The notes beneath the pieces were generated by a model, which saw only the letters and a program-made list of their open reading frames with translations, was not told where the DNA came from and searched no databases. DNA of 64,000 bases from an uncultured Hyphomicrobiales bacterium (lineage in GTDB: Bacteria > Pseudomonadota > Alphaproteobacteria > Rhizobiales > Xanthobacteraceae), in the NCBI GenBank assembly GCA_903878085.1, contig CAIRGJ010000047.1, positions 62,001 to 126,000 on the forward strand, given 5' to 3'. Position 1 is the first letter of the stretch, and each line of letters starts with the position of its first letter. The position numbers were made by a program, and so were the translations under genes. This document shows positions 42,175 to 50,374 of the stretch, piece after piece.

Positions 42175-42956
42175 TGGCGTGCCTTTACGATGTGGGCGCG
42201 CAGCTCGTGCACGATGTCCTGGAAGCCTTGCGTGAAGGTCACTTCGAGGTCGCGCGGTCGCGGCAACTCGATGCGGCGCTCGGCGACGATGCGGCCCGGC
42301 CGCGACGACATCACGAACACGCGATCGGCGAGGAACACAGCTTCGCGCAAATCATGCGTCACCAGGATCACAGTGATCTTGCGCGCGGCGTGCAGATCGC
42401 GGATCACGCACCACAGTTCTTCGCGGGTGAAAGCGTCGAGCGCGCCGAATGGCTCGTCCAGCATCAACAATTGCGGCGAATGGATCAACGCGCGGCACAG
42501 CGACGTGCGTTGCTGCATGCCGCCGGACAGTTCCCAAGGGTATTTGTCGCCCTGGTCGCGAAGTCCGACCGAGGTCAGCAGGTTCTTTGCACGGGCGACA
42601 TATTCGTTGCGCCGGCGCCGCAATTCGCTGCGATGCGGCTGCACGATCTCGAGCGGCAGCAGTAGATTTTCCAGCGTCGTGCGCCACGGCAGCAAGGTCG
42701 GCGCCTGGAACGCCATGCCGGCGATTTTCACCGGCTTGGTGACAGGCTCGCCGGCGACCTGGACGCTGCCCTTGAACGGAAATTGCAGGCCGGTGGCGAG
42801 TTTCATCAAGGTGGACTTGCCGCAGCCAGACGGGCCGACGACCGCGGCGAACTCGCCTTCCTCCACCGCGATCGAAAGCCCCTCGATGGCAAGCGTGCCG
42901 CCGGCGGCGCCGCCATAGGCATGGCTGACGCCATCAAGGGCAACGAAGGCGGACAT
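42171..42956 (-). CDS. ABC transporter ATP-binding protein, SsuB/TauB family
   Basis: The 261-residue ATPase has Walker A GPSGCGKST (41-49), the signature LSGGMQQRTSLCRAL, Walker B LLMLDEPFGALD and the switch His in ILVTHDLREAVFLAD. The absence of a C-terminal TOBE domain and the MAFQAPTLLPWRT Q-loop segment place it with SsuB/TauB/NrtD-type importers. It overlaps the permease gene downstream. A family A palindromic repeat fills the 66-nt gap to the receptor gene upstream. Confidence 0.93.
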   Translation of the reverse strand: MSAFVALDGVSHAYGGAAGGTLAIEGLSIAVEEGEFAAVVGPSGCGKSTLMKLATGLQFPFKGSVQVAGEPVTKPVKIAGMAFQAPTLLPWRTTLENLLLPLEIVQPHRSELRRRRNEYVARAKNLLTSVGLRDQGDKYPWELSGGMQQRTSLCRALIHSPQLLMLDEPFGALDAFTREELWCVIRDLHAARKITVILVTHDLREAVFLADRVFVMSSRPGRIVAERRIELPRPRDLEVTFTQGFQDIVHELRAHIVKARQ

Positions 42957-42967
42957 TAAGTTCGCTC

Positions 42968-43016
42968 GCGCATGATCTTATCCGAAAACCGGTTGCCACT
43001 TTTCGGGATCATGCGG
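42968..43016 (-). repeat. 49-bp palindromic repeat, family A copy 4 (inverted), inside an ABC operon
   Basis: The element reads GCGCATGATC ... CCGAAAACCGGTT ... CTTTTCGGGATCATGCGG and is the reverse orientation of the copies at 6024 and 7790. It occupies 49 of the 66 nt between the receptor stop (43023) and the ATPase start (42956). Confidence 0.88.
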
Positions 43017-43022
43017 CGGCCG

Positions 43023-44051
43023 CTAAAACTTGCGATCGGCGGCAGCGGGCAGATACGAAGCGTCGAAGACGTCTTCCGGCTTCGGCTTCTCCGCCTTCCA
43101 TTTATAGGTGAGACCGATCTGGTCGATGGCTTTGGCGAAACGCGCGCTGTCGATGGCGCCGTAGCCGTTGGCCTTCACTTCCGCCGTCACGATATTGTCG
43201 CGGATCGCCATGTTGAGCCGCTCCAGCTCGGTCGGCTTCTTGGAGACGTCATTGCGCTTGATGACCGAATCGACGGCGGCATCTGGCGACTTCACCGCTT
43301 CCTTCAAGCCCTTGGTGAAAGCGCGCAGGAAACCCTTCACTGCGTCGGGATGCTCGGCGGCGAATTTCGGGCTCACGATCACGGCATTGCCGTAGAGATT
43401 GACGCCATAGTCGGCCATCAGCAGCACCACAATGTCGTCAACCGGAACGCCGCGGTCCTTGAGGTTGATGAATGACGAGAACGAGAAGCCGGTGATGGCG
43501 TCGACCTGGCCTGCGGCCAGCATCGGCTCGCGCACTGGGAAGCCGACGTTCTCGATCGTCACCTTGGAGGCGTCGATGCCATTGGCCTGCACGAAGATCG
43601 GCCACTGGGCATAGGCACCGTCGGGCGCGGGCGCGCCGAGCTTCTTGCCTTCGAGATCCTTCGGCGCCGAAATGCCGCGGCTCTTGCGGCCGACCACCGC
43701 GAAAGGCGGCCGGTTATAGACCATGAACACGGCCTTGATCGGCAATGACGGATTGGCATCGCGGAACTTCATCAGCGAATTGACGTCGGCAAAGCCCATA
43801 TCGTAGGTGCCGGAAGCGACACGGTTGATCGGTTCCACCGAGCCGGCGGCCGAGTCGATGGTGACGTCGAGGCCCTCGGCTTTGTAATAGCCCTTGTCGA
43901 GCGGCAGCAGGAACGGCGCCGACGGCCCTTCGAACTTGAAGTCGAGGCTGAACTTGATGGCGGTTTCGGCGGCGCTTGCCGCGGATACCAGCAACAGCCC
44001 TGCGAAAATTCCGGCGGCTGCCGACCGGCTGGCGGTGCGAACGCTCATCAT
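43023..44051 (-). CDS. ABC transporter substrate-binding protein, NMT1/SsuA-like
   Basis: From ATG 44051 (a second ATG is adjacent) the product is 342 residues, with a signal peptide (about 1-28, ...SAASAAE). The NMT1/THI5-like fold opens ETAIKFSLDFKFEGPSAPFL, followed by LDKGYYKAEGLDVTIDSAAG. This family captures sulfonates, taurine, nitrate, riboflavin or pyrimidine precursors. The blocks GTYDMGFADVNSLMKF and AVFMVYNRPPFAVV resemble those of hydroxymethylpyrimidine-like receptors, but a ligand cannot be assigned. No TPP riboswitch features were seen in its leader. The 99 upstream codons of the longer open frame have no signal and are excluded. Confidence 0.9.
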   Translation of the reverse strand: MMSVRTASRSAAAGIFAGLLLVSAASAAETAIKFSLDFKFEGPSAPFLLPLDKGYYKAEGLDVTIDSAAGSVEPINRVASGTYDMGFADVNSLMKFRDANPSLPIKAVFMVYNRPPFAVVGRKSRGISAPKDLEGKKLGAPAPDGAYAQWPIFVQANGIDASKVTIENVGFPVREPMLAAGQVDAITGFSFSSFINLKDRGVPVDDIVVLLMADYGVNLYGNAVIVSPKFAAEHPDAVKGFLRAFTKGLKEAVKSPDAAVDSVIKRNDVSKKPTELERLNMAIRDNIVTAEVKANGYGAIDSARFAKAIDQIGLTYKWKAEKPKPEDVFDASYLPAAADRKF

Positions 44052-44556
44052 ACTCGATCCTTTGGTGGTGGCCCGCGCACCCGGCGATGCGGTTTGGCCG
44101 TGGCGTAAATTTAATCTCTGCTCAGCAAAGAACATGCCGTTACAAAGGGCAAGATTTCGACCGCAAAGGCAGGACATTGCACGCGGATTGATCAAGGTTG
44201 CCGCGCACTTAGGCAGAGCCGGCGCAGCACCGTCCCGGCTGGTGAGAATCGTGCGGTTTGGCTGATAATATTGTGCGGCGACTGCGGAGGCGCGAACCAT
44301 GCCGGCGGTTCCGCCTGTCTTCGCCCGAGGTGACATCAAGCGCGACATATTGTCCTTCCGGACGCCCTATGCGCCGTTGGACGAATCCATTGTCGCGCGC
44401 ACAAGAACGCGTCCGCCGCATCGCCATCATTATCGGCATCGCTGGCGCTAGAGGCAGCATGCGAATGGCCGCCGGCGGCAACAATACCGCCCGTTTCGGC
44501 TGGTCTGGCCACGCTTCGTTAACCGGTTCGCCACCCGGGTCGGCTATGGTCGCTGG
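44052..44556. other. 505-bp divergent intergenic region, no gene recognised
   Basis: This gap separates the receptor gene (minus) from hisE (plus). Its left part (44095-44150) is relatively A/T-rich and may hold the receptor promoter. An open frame at 44258-44560 that overlaps the hisE start has no ribosome site, is Arg/Ser-rich and resembles no family. No conserved RNA element was identified. Confidence 0.5.
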
Positions 44557-44946
44557 ATGACTGATTCGGTCGCCCGGCTCTTTAAAGCCGTGATCGCCGT
44601 CCGGGGCACGGACCCGACGAAATCGCGGACGGCCAGGCTATTGGCCTCCGGCCGCGTCAAGATGGCGAAAAAGCTTGCCGAGGAAGCCGTCGAGGTCGTC
44701 ATCGACGCGCTGGACGGCCAGACCGACGCTGTGGTCCGGGAAAGCGCCGATCTGCTCTATAATCTTGTGGTGCTCTGGGTTCACGCCGGGGTCCATCCCG
44801 ACGATGTCTGGGCCGAAATGCGCCGCCGCGAGGACATGTTCGGCATTGCCGAGAAGCTCCCGAAGATGGCAAAAGGCGTGGCGCCCGCCATGCCGCGACG
44901 TAAGGTCGTAGCTCTGGAAAGTGGGCGCATTCGCAAGCGCCGCTGA
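44557..44946 (+). CDS. hisE: Phosphoribosyl-ATP pyrophosphatase (HisE)
   Basis: The 129-residue product has the all-alpha MazG/HisE fold. The metal and substrate residues lie in KMAKKLAEEAVEVVIDAL and in ESADLLYNLVVLW. The final part, DDVWAEMRRREDMFGIAEK, is followed by a basic C-terminal tail. HisE performs the second step of histidine synthesis, hydrolysing phosphoribosyl-ATP to phosphoribosyl-AMP and pyrophosphate. It stands alone here, not beside hisF as in many alphaproteobacteria, and the tail is longer than a minimal HisE of about 107 residues. It could be a second hisE copy. The ribosome site is weak. Confidence 0.88.
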   Translation: MTDSVARLFKAVIAVRGTDPTKSRTARLLASGRVKMAKKLAEEAVEVVIDALDGQTDAVVRESADLLYNLVVLWVHAGVHPDDVWAEMRRREDMFGIAEKLPKMAKGVAPAMPRRKVVALESGRIRKRR

Positions 44947-44988
44947 TGCGCCTCTTTCCCTTCTTCGAGTAGCCCCGAGTTATCAATC

Positions 44989-45600
44989 ATGACCGTTCAG
45001 GCGTCCGAACCGCGTTCTTTGCTCCGTCGCCTTTATGACTGGTGCATCGACGCCGCCCACAAGCCGCACGCGATGTGGACCCTGGGCGCCATCGCCTTTG
45101 CCGAGAGTTCCTTTTTCCCGATCCCGCCGGACGTGATGCTGATCCCGATGGCGCTGGCGCGGCCGCAGCGGGCCTATGTCATGGCGGCCTGGTGCACGCT
45201 GGCTTCGGTCGCCGGCGGGCTGGTGGGCTACGCCATCGGCGCGCTGCTTTATGACTCGGTCGGCGCCTGGCTGATCCATCTTTACGGCTACGGCGCCAAG
45301 GTCGAGACCTTCCGCGCGGCTTACGCGCAGTGGGGCGCCTGGATCATCCTGCTCAAGGGCCTGACGCCGATCCCCTATAAGATCGTCACAATCACGTCGG
45401 GCTTCGCCGGTTATAATCTCGCGCTGTTTATCGTGTTTTCGATCATCGCCCGCGCCGGCCGCTTCTTCGTGCTGGCCTTCCTGCTGCACCGCTACGGCGA
45501 GCAGGCCCGCCACATCATCGAAAAACGTCTGGGTCTCTGGGTCACGCTGGGCGCCGCGGTTGTCGTCATCGGCATCGTGATTGCAGTATACTTGATCTAG
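44989..45600 (+). CDS. YqaA/DedA-like (VTT-domain) inner-membrane protein
   Basis: The 203-residue polytopic protein has about five membrane segments. Its conserved loops are FAESSFFPIPPDVMLIPMAL and LKGLTPIPYKIVTITSGFAG, the paired re-entrant motifs of the VTT/SNARE-associated family; the YqaA subtype carries PPD and TPIPYK. DedA-family proteins help flip undecaprenyl phosphate or phospholipids and maintain the proton-motive force. The substrate of YqaA relatives is unproven. It follows hisE by 42 nt on the same strand. C-terminal helices end VVVIGIVIAVYLI. Confidence 0.85.
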   Translation: MTVQASEPRSLLRRLYDWCIDAAHKPHAMWTLGAIAFAESSFFPIPPDVMLIPMALARPQRAYVMAAWCTLASVAGGLVGYAIGALLYDSVGAWLIHLYGYGAKVETFRAAYAQWGAWIILLKGLTPIPYKIVTITSGFAGYNLALFIVFSIIARAGRFFVLAFLLHRYGEQARHIIEKRLGLWVTLGAAVVVIGIVIAVYLI

Positions 45601-45657
45601 CCGAATCGGCATTTTCCTTTTGCCGCGCGGCGGACCTGAAAGATCAGTTTGGCGGCG

Positions 45658-46173
45658 ATGCGCACCGAACCAACATTGCTCTATCATCCAAGACGACGCG
45701 CGGTGCGCGCGGCCGGCGTTTGCCTGTTCGCGGTCGTCGTCATGATGTCGGCAATGGCCGCGGCGCAGGATAGTGCGCAACCGCGTGAGGAGCCTGGCTT
45801 TTTCGAGGGCATCGCGCGCTGGTTCGACCAGACGTTTTCCGGCGCCGGCCAGCAGGTCGAGAATTTTGGCCACGAGGCCGGCGTTGCCGCCAAGACCACG
45901 GTTAATACTGCCAAGGATGCCGCCGGCGCGGTGGCGCGGATTCCAAGCGCCCGTGTGGTTTCCGGTCACACGAAATGCGTCAACGCGCCGAACGGCGCGC
46001 CCGATTGCGTCGCCGCGGCCAACACGCTCTGCAAGGACAAGGGCTTCGAATCCGGCAAGAGCCTCGACATGACCACGGCCGAGGTCTGCTCCGCCAAAGC
46101 TCTGATTTCGGGCCGCAGCGCTCCGGGCGAGTGCAGGGACGAGACCTTCGTTTCCCGCGTGCTCTGCCAGTAG
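45658..46173 (+). CDS. Exported hypothetical protein with a Cys-rich C-terminus
   Basis: The start at ATG 45658 gives 171 residues with an N-terminal signal-type segment (about 18-38, VCLFAVVVMMSAMAAAQ). An amphipathic region follows (FFEGIARWFDQTFSGAGQQV, then HEAGVAAKTTVNTAKDAAG). A C-terminal domain with six Cys comes last (C107, C117, C125, C144, C158 and the penultimate C170 are approximate), probably forming disulfides in the periplasm. I do not recognise a named family. A TTG three codons upstream is a weaker start. It follows the YqaA-like gene after 57 nt. Confidence 0.7.
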   Translation: MRTEPTLLYHPRRRAVRAAGVCLFAVVVMMSAMAAAQDSAQPREEPGFFEGIARWFDQTFSGAGQQVENFGHEAGVAAKTTVNTAKDAAGAVARIPSARVVSGHTKCVNAPNGAPDCVAAANTLCKDKGFESGKSLDMTTAEVCSAKALISGRSAPGECRDETFVSRVLCQ

Positions 46174-46289
46174 ATTTCCTGCACTGGCGATACTGCGGTC
46201 AAAGTCCGCCGTGAGATGGAAGCGGCTTTCGGCCGGCGGAATGTCCGTGCCGACGCGGTGTTATAGTGTAAACGACAAACGCCTCATCC

Positions 46290-46351
46290 CGCTCGTCCCC
46301 GCGAAAGCGGGGACCCAGGGCCCTGGATTCCCGCTTGCGCGGGAATGAGCG
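46290..46351. repeat. Palindromic repeat, family C copy 1
   Basis: CGCTCGTCCCCGCGAAAGCGGGGAC, CCAGGGCCCTGG and ATTCCCGCTTGCGCGGGAATGAGCG form two hairpins nested in an overall CGCTC / GAGCG palindrome. It lies 50 bp before the orphan substrate-binding protein gene. A second copy is at 56957-57026 and worn arms are seen near 34603. Confidence 0.82.
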
Positions 46352-46401
46352 GAGGAGGCAACATCGACAACAACAATAACTGGTTCCGGGGGAACTCGAG
46401 T

Positions 46402-47364
46402 ATGAAAAGCCTGCTCGCAGCCGCCATCGCGGCCGTCACACTCGTCGCGACGCCGCACGACGCGCGCGCTGAGGACACCAAGCTCGCGGTGATCGTGTTC
46501 CCGGGGGTGCAGAATCTGCCGATGTTCGCGGCGCAGGCCAAGGGCTTTTACGCCAAGCGCGGTCTCGCCGTCGATCTCAAGTTCACGGTGAACTCGGATG
46601 AGCTGCGCGGCGGCCTCGCCGACGGCAAATATCAGATCGCGCACTCGGCGATCGATAATGCTTTCGCGCTCAAGGATAAGGCTAATGCCGATATCGCGGC
46701 CGTGCTCGGCGGCGACAACAGCTTCAATCATCTGCTGGTGCAGCCCGAGATCAAATCGCTCGCCGACGTCAAGGGCAAGATCGTCGTCGTCGACGCCATC
46801 AACACCGCCTACGCCTTCCAGCTTTACGAGATGCTGAAGCAGAAGGGCGTCAACAAAGGCGACTACGAGATCAAGCTGGCCGGCGGCACGGCGTTGCGGC
46901 TCGACGCCATGCTCAAGGACAAGACAAACGTCGCGGCGATGATGAACCCACCGTTCTCGACCCGGGCCGTGAAGGAAGGGCTCAAGGACATGGGCACCGC
47001 GGCCGCCGCGCTCGGCGCCTATCAGGGCACGTCGGCCTTCGTGCTGCGGCCCTGGGCGCAGGCCAATTCCGATACGGTGGTGAAATATATTCAGGCCTAT
47101 ATCGAAGGCTGGCGCTGGGCCTTCGATCCGAACAACAAGGCCGAGGTGGTCAAGCTCCTGGTCGAGCGGCTCAAGCTGACGGAAGACGTGGCGACGCAGT
47201 CTTTCGACGACACCAAGAACGATTCCGCCAAGGACGGCGCCATCGACATGGAAGGCGTCAAGAACGTGCTGAAGCTGCGTGCGCAATACGAAGGCGGCGC
47301 GCCGGCCTCGCCGGACAAGTATCTCGACCTGTCTTATTACAAGAAGGCGCTCGCTGGCCTCTAA
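46402..47364 (+). CDS. Orphan ABC transporter substrate-binding protein (NMT1/TauA-like)
   Basis: From ATG 46402, after a GGGGGAAC site, the product is 320 residues with a signal peptide (about 1-24, ...HDARAED). The mature part KLAVIVFPGVQNLPMFAAQA and GFYAKRGLAVDLKFTVNSDE shows the NMT1/TauA-type periplasmic-binding fold. Later come GGLADGKYQIAHSAIDNAFA and LVQPEIKSLADVKGKIVVVD. No permease or ATPase gene is adjacent, so its partners must be elsewhere. The ligand is unknown. Its TAA stop overlaps the TAG stop of the convergent small gene by 4 nt in total. Confidence 0.88.
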   Translation: MKSLLAAAIAAVTLVATPHDARAEDTKLAVIVFPGVQNLPMFAAQAKGFYAKRGLAVDLKFTVNSDELRGGLADGKYQIAHSAIDNAFALKDKANADIAAVLGGDNSFNHLLVQPEIKSLADVKGKIVVVDAINTAYAFQLYEMLKQKGVNKGDYEIKLAGGTALRLDAMLKDKTNVAAMMNPPFSTRAVKEGLKDMGTAAAALGAYQGTSAFVLRPWAQANSDTVVKYIQAYIEGWRWAFDPNNKAEVVKLLVERLKLTEDVATQSFDDTKNDSAKDGAIDMEGVKNVLKLRAQYEGGAPASPDKYLDLSYYKKALAGL

Positions 47365-47567
47365 GCCAGTTCGATGGTGCCGTCGACCTGATGGGTGAGG
47401 CCGACGCTGCCGATGGTCAGCACCATCTTGGCCTCGACCTTTTCGGTGCCCTTGAGACGGCCGTCGGCCACCGCGGTGCGGATGGCCTTCTCGATTTCCT
47501 GCTGCGAGGTCACGCCCACGACCTTGAGGAACTTGCGCAACGACATATTGAGGGCTTCTTCGTTCAT
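47361..47567 (-). CDS. Small DUF6494-like protein
   Basis: From ATG 47567 with an AAGGAG site, the product is 68 residues: MNEEALNMSLRKFLKVVGVT, then a helical stretch SQQEIEKAIRTAVADGRL and a beta-rich end VLTIGSVGLTHQVDGTIEL. The N-terminal MNEE-x-x-N-M-S-L-R-K-F-L-K-x-V-G-V-T pattern is that of a small conserved family (DUF6494) of unknown role, seen widely in Proteobacteria. The upstream extension in the open frame is excluded. The stop overlaps that of the convergent receptor gene. Confidence 0.78.
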   Translation of the reverse strand: MNEEALNMSLRKFLKVVGVTSQQEIEKAIRTAVADGRLKGTEKVEAKMVLTIGSVGLTHQVDGTIELA

Positions 47568-47744
47568 CGCGGGCTCCTTGCAACCGGAATCGTGGCCGCA
47601 ATCATAGGCCCGCCGGGACGGCCCTGAAAGCGCCATATCCGCCCGCGAAAACGCTGGGCGACCGTACTTGGCAGACCCTGAGTTGACCCTTGGCTTTCCG
47701 TGGCTATTATCCCGCCGTCGGCGCCAAACCACGCGCCGGTAAAT

Positions 47745-47829
47745 GCCCCTGTGGCGGAATTGGTAGACGCGCCTGACTCAAAATCAGGTACCGCAAGGTG
47801 TGCTGGTTCGAGTCCGGCCAGGGGCACCA
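47745..47829 (+). tRNA. tRNA-Leu, anticodon CAA
   Basis: An 85-nt cloverleaf. The acceptor GCCCCTG pairs with CAGGGGC before A-CCA, and the CCA end is encoded. The anticodon stem CCTGA / TCAGG encloses loop CTCAAAA with anticodon CAA, which reads UUG codons. A long variable arm (TACCGCAAGGTGT) and the TTCGAGT T-loop fit a class II leucine tRNA. It lies 36 nt upstream of dsbB. Confidence 0.96.
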
Positions 47830-47865
47830 CCCTCACGACAGTCCAGACCGGCGTTCGGAGACCTG

Positions 47866-48417
47866 ATGAACGATTATCTGGCCCGAACCTGCGAGTTTGC
47901 CCGTAAAGACCCCCCGCTCACCGCGGCGGCGATCGTGGTGGTGGTCGGCCTGCTCACCCTCGGCTTCGTTTACTTCTATCAATACGTCATGCTGCTGGCG
48001 CCGTGCCCGCTCTGCCTGGAGCAGCGCCTGGCCTATTATGTCATTGTGCCGCTGGCGTTCCTGCTGTTGCTCGGCGCCAACCATGGCGCCGCGCGCAAGG
48101 TCTTGCTGCTGGGTTTTCTGGCGATCGCAGCCATCATGTTGTGGAACACCGGCTTGTCGATCTTTCACGCTGGCGTCGAATGGAAGCTGTGGCAGGGGCC
48201 GACCGATTGTTCCGGTCCGATCGACAAATTCGGTTCCGTGACCAACATACTCAATCAATTGCAGCGCATCAGCCTGGTGCGTTGCGACGAGGCGGCCTGG
48301 CGCTTTCTCGGCATTTCGATGGCTGGATACGACGTCGTGGTGTCGTTCGGTCTTGCCGTGGTCGCCGCCTGGGGCGCCAAGGCCGTGTGGGCGCGGCAAG
48401 AATCATCGGAAGAGTAA
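47866..48417 (+). CDS. dsbB: Disulfide bond formation protein B (DsbB family)
   Basis: From ATG 47866, with CGGAG upstream, the product is 183 residues and has four membrane segments. The quinone-side redox pair is C47-P-L-C50. The second periplasmic pair is C115 (T-D-C-S-G) and C140 (L-V-R-C-D), matching DsbB. It reoxidises a DsbA-type thiol oxidase and passes electrons to quinone. No dsbA is adjacent. It starts just after tRNA-Leu and is followed 6 nt later by a FAD monooxygenase gene on the same strand. Confidence 0.9.
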   Translation: MNDYLARTCEFARKDPPLTAAAIVVVVGLLTLGFVYFYQYVMLLAPCPLCLEQRLAYYVIVPLAFLLLLGANHGAARKVLLLGFLAIAAIMLWNTGLSIFHAGVEWKLWQGPTDCSGPIDKFGSVTNILNQLQRISLVRCDEAAWRFLGISMAGYDVVVSFGLAVVAAWGAKAVWARQESSEE

Positions 48418-48423
48418 GGAAAC

Positions 48424-49659
48424 ATGGAAATTCTTATCATCGGTGGCGGTATCGGCGGCCTGACGCTCGGCCTGATGCTGCATCGCGCCGGCATACCCTG
48501 CCGCGTGTTCGAAGCGACCTCCGAACTCAAGGCGGTCGGCGTCGGCATCAACATCCTGCCGCATGCCTCGCGCGAACTCTGCGCGCTCGGGCTGGAGGAC
48601 GCGCTGGCCAAGGTGGCCGTCACCACAAAGGAATATTGCTTCTACAATCGCTACGGCCAGTTCATCTACAGCGAGCCGGCCGGCAAATTCGCCGGCTACG
48701 ACGTGCCGCAGTTCTCGATTCACCGCGGCGATCTGCAGATGGTGCTGCTCGATGCCTTCATCGCGCGCGCCGGCGCCGACAAGGTCCTCACCGGCTGGCG
48801 CTGCACCCGCGTCGACTACGATGGCGACGAGGCGGTCGCGCATTTCGAGGACGTCAACGGCAATCCGTTGCCGCCGCAGCGCGGCGCCGCCGCGATCAGC
48901 TGCGAAGGCATCCATTCGAGCTTGCGCAAGACGCTTTATCCCGACGAGGGCCCGCCGAAATATTCCGGCGTCAACATGTGGCGCGGCGTCACCCGCTGGA
49001 AGCCGTTTTTGTCCGGCGCCAGCATGATCCGCATCGGTTGGCATCATCCGGCGAAGCTTTTGATCTATCCGATCCGCAACAATATCGACGCGCAAGGCCG
49101 CCAGCTCATCAACTGGGTCTGCGATATCGAGACGCCGCAGCATCTGTCGCGCGACTGGAACCGGCCCGGGCGTCTGGAGGATTTCCTCCCCGCGATGGCG
49201 GACTGGAAATTCGACTGGCTCGATGTGCCGGAGTTCATCCGCAGCGCCGACGCCATCCTGGAATTTCCAATGGTCGATCAGGACCCGCTGCCGCAATGGA
49301 CGTTCGGCCGGCTGACGCTGCTCGGCGACGCCGCACACCCGATGTATCCGCGCGGCGCCAACGGTTCGGCACAGGCCATTCTCGATTGCCGCGCGCTGAC
49401 GGACGCGCTCGTCGCCAATCCGGATCCGGTCGCCGCGCTCAAGGCCTATGAGGCCAAGCGCCTGCCGGAAACCAGTCAGGTGGTGCTGGCCAACCGCAAA
49501 GCGCCGCCCGACGCCATCCTGCACGAGGTCTTCCGCCGCACCGGCGACAAGCCGTTCAGGCACATCGACGACGTCATCAGCCACGACGAACTGGTCGCGC
49601 TGTCGGAGAGCTACAAGCGCGTCGCCGGCTATGACAAAGCAAGATTGGCCGCAAAATGA
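48424..49659 (+). CDS. FAD-dependent monooxygenase, complete paralogue of the left-edge gene
   Basis: The 411-residue class A flavoprotein has an FAD-binding start MEILIIGGGIGGLTLGLMLH, a VGVGINILPHASREL block and an FSIHRGDLQMVLLDAF block. It also has the DG-type motif SCEGIHSSLRK and the GD motif L-L-G-D-A-A-H-P-M-Y-P-R-G-A-N-G-S. It hydroxylates an aromatic or related ring using NAD(P)H and O2 in the cytoplasm. It closely parallels the truncated gene at 1-499 (same GVGI, NRxGQxIY, KFAGY and IHRG blocks). It follows dsbB by 6 nt, probably by chance of arrangement. The substrate is unknown. Confidence 0.88.
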   Translation: MEILIIGGGIGGLTLGLMLHRAGIPCRVFEATSELKAVGVGINILPHASRELCALGLEDALAKVAVTTKEYCFYNRYGQFIYSEPAGKFAGYDVPQFSIHRGDLQMVLLDAFIARAGADKVLTGWRCTRVDYDGDEAVAHFEDVNGNPLPPQRGAAAISCEGIHSSLRKTLYPDEGPPKYSGVNMWRGVTRWKPFLSGASMIRIGWHHPAKLLIYPIRNNIDAQGRQLINWVCDIETPQHLSRDWNRPGRLEDFLPAMADWKFDWLDVPEFIRSADAILEFPMVDQDPLPQWTFGRLTLLGDAAHPMYPRGANGSAQAILDCRALTDALVANPDPVAALKAYEAKRLPETSQVVLANRKAPPDAILHEVFRRTGDKPFRHIDDVISHDELVALSESYKRVAGYDKARLAAK

Positions 49660-49809
49660 TGACGGCCACGAATAGGGAGGCGCGGGTACATCCGCCGTCG
49701 CCTGCTTATCGTGACCGATCACTGCGTGGCTTGCGCCGCCGCAACTGACAATGGAGCCTGCTTCGGCTCGACATCGTCACTGAAGCCTATATGGGGAACG
49801 TTTGTTCCA

Positions 49810-50373
49810 ATGCAAGAGTTAAAGGCCATGGCAAATTCAAACGGCATTTCCGGCTACACCGGTACGGCGAAAGCCTTGCACTGGACCGTCGTCGTCCTGT
49901 TGATCGCGCAGTTCATTCTCGCCTGGATCATGCCGGAAATTCACCGCGATACGCCGGTGACGGCGCTCATCAGCCTGCATTTCACCTTCGGCGTGATCAT
50001 CCTCGCCGTGGCGATCGTCCGGCTCGGCTGGCGGGCGACGCACGGCGAACCGGCGCCGCTGGACGGCATGCCGCCGTGGCAGGCGCAGAGCGCGCGCATC
50101 GTGCACTGGCTGCTGTATGGGCTGCTGTTCGTGGTGCCGATCCTCGGCCTGATCAATGCCTCGTGGCGCGGCATGCCGGTCGTCATGTTCGGGCTTGAAC
50201 TACCAGCGCTGATTGCCAAGCGCGCACCCGGCTGGGGCTGGACCGGCGACGTCCATGGCCTGCTGGCGAATTACCTGATGCTGGCGCTGGTGGCGCTCCA
50301 TGTCGCGGCCGGGCTGTATCATTACTTCGTTCGCCACGACGGCGTGCTGCAACGAATGCTGCCGGGCAAATAA
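49810..50373 (+). CDS. Cytochrome b561-type membrane cytochrome
   Basis: The product has about 187 residues from ATG 49810 (GGGGAA about 10 nt upstream; an alternative start is ATG 49828). It has four membrane helices with the paired heme-ligand histidines of bacterial cytochrome b561/CybB: A-L-H-W in helix 1, S-L-H-F in helix 2, DVHGLLANYLMLALVALHVA in the last helices and GLYHYFVRHDGVLQRMLPG at the end. It probably oxidises quinol or moves electrons across the inner membrane. The TAA stop is one base from the stop of the convergent MacB gene. Confidence 0.88.
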   Translation: MQELKAMANSNGISGYTGTAKALHWTVVVLLIAQFILAWIMPEIHRDTPVTALISLHFTFGVIILAVAIVRLGWRATHGEPAPLDGMPPWQAQSARIVHWLLYGLLFVVPILGLINASWRGMPVVMFGLELPALIAKRAPGWGWTGDVHGLLANYLMLALVALHVAAGLYHYFVRHDGVLQRMLPGK

Positions 50374-50374
50374 T

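Noticed and set aside
44052-44260. Possible TPP riboswitch upstream of the NMT1/SsuA-like receptor
   Set aside because: No CTGAGA box or conserved TPP-aptamer segments are present in the leader.
44258-44560. 100-codon open frame overlapping the hisE start (ATGA)
   Set aside because: Start is TTG without a ribosome site, composition is Arg/Ser-rich and no family is recognisable, so the overlap is probably chance.
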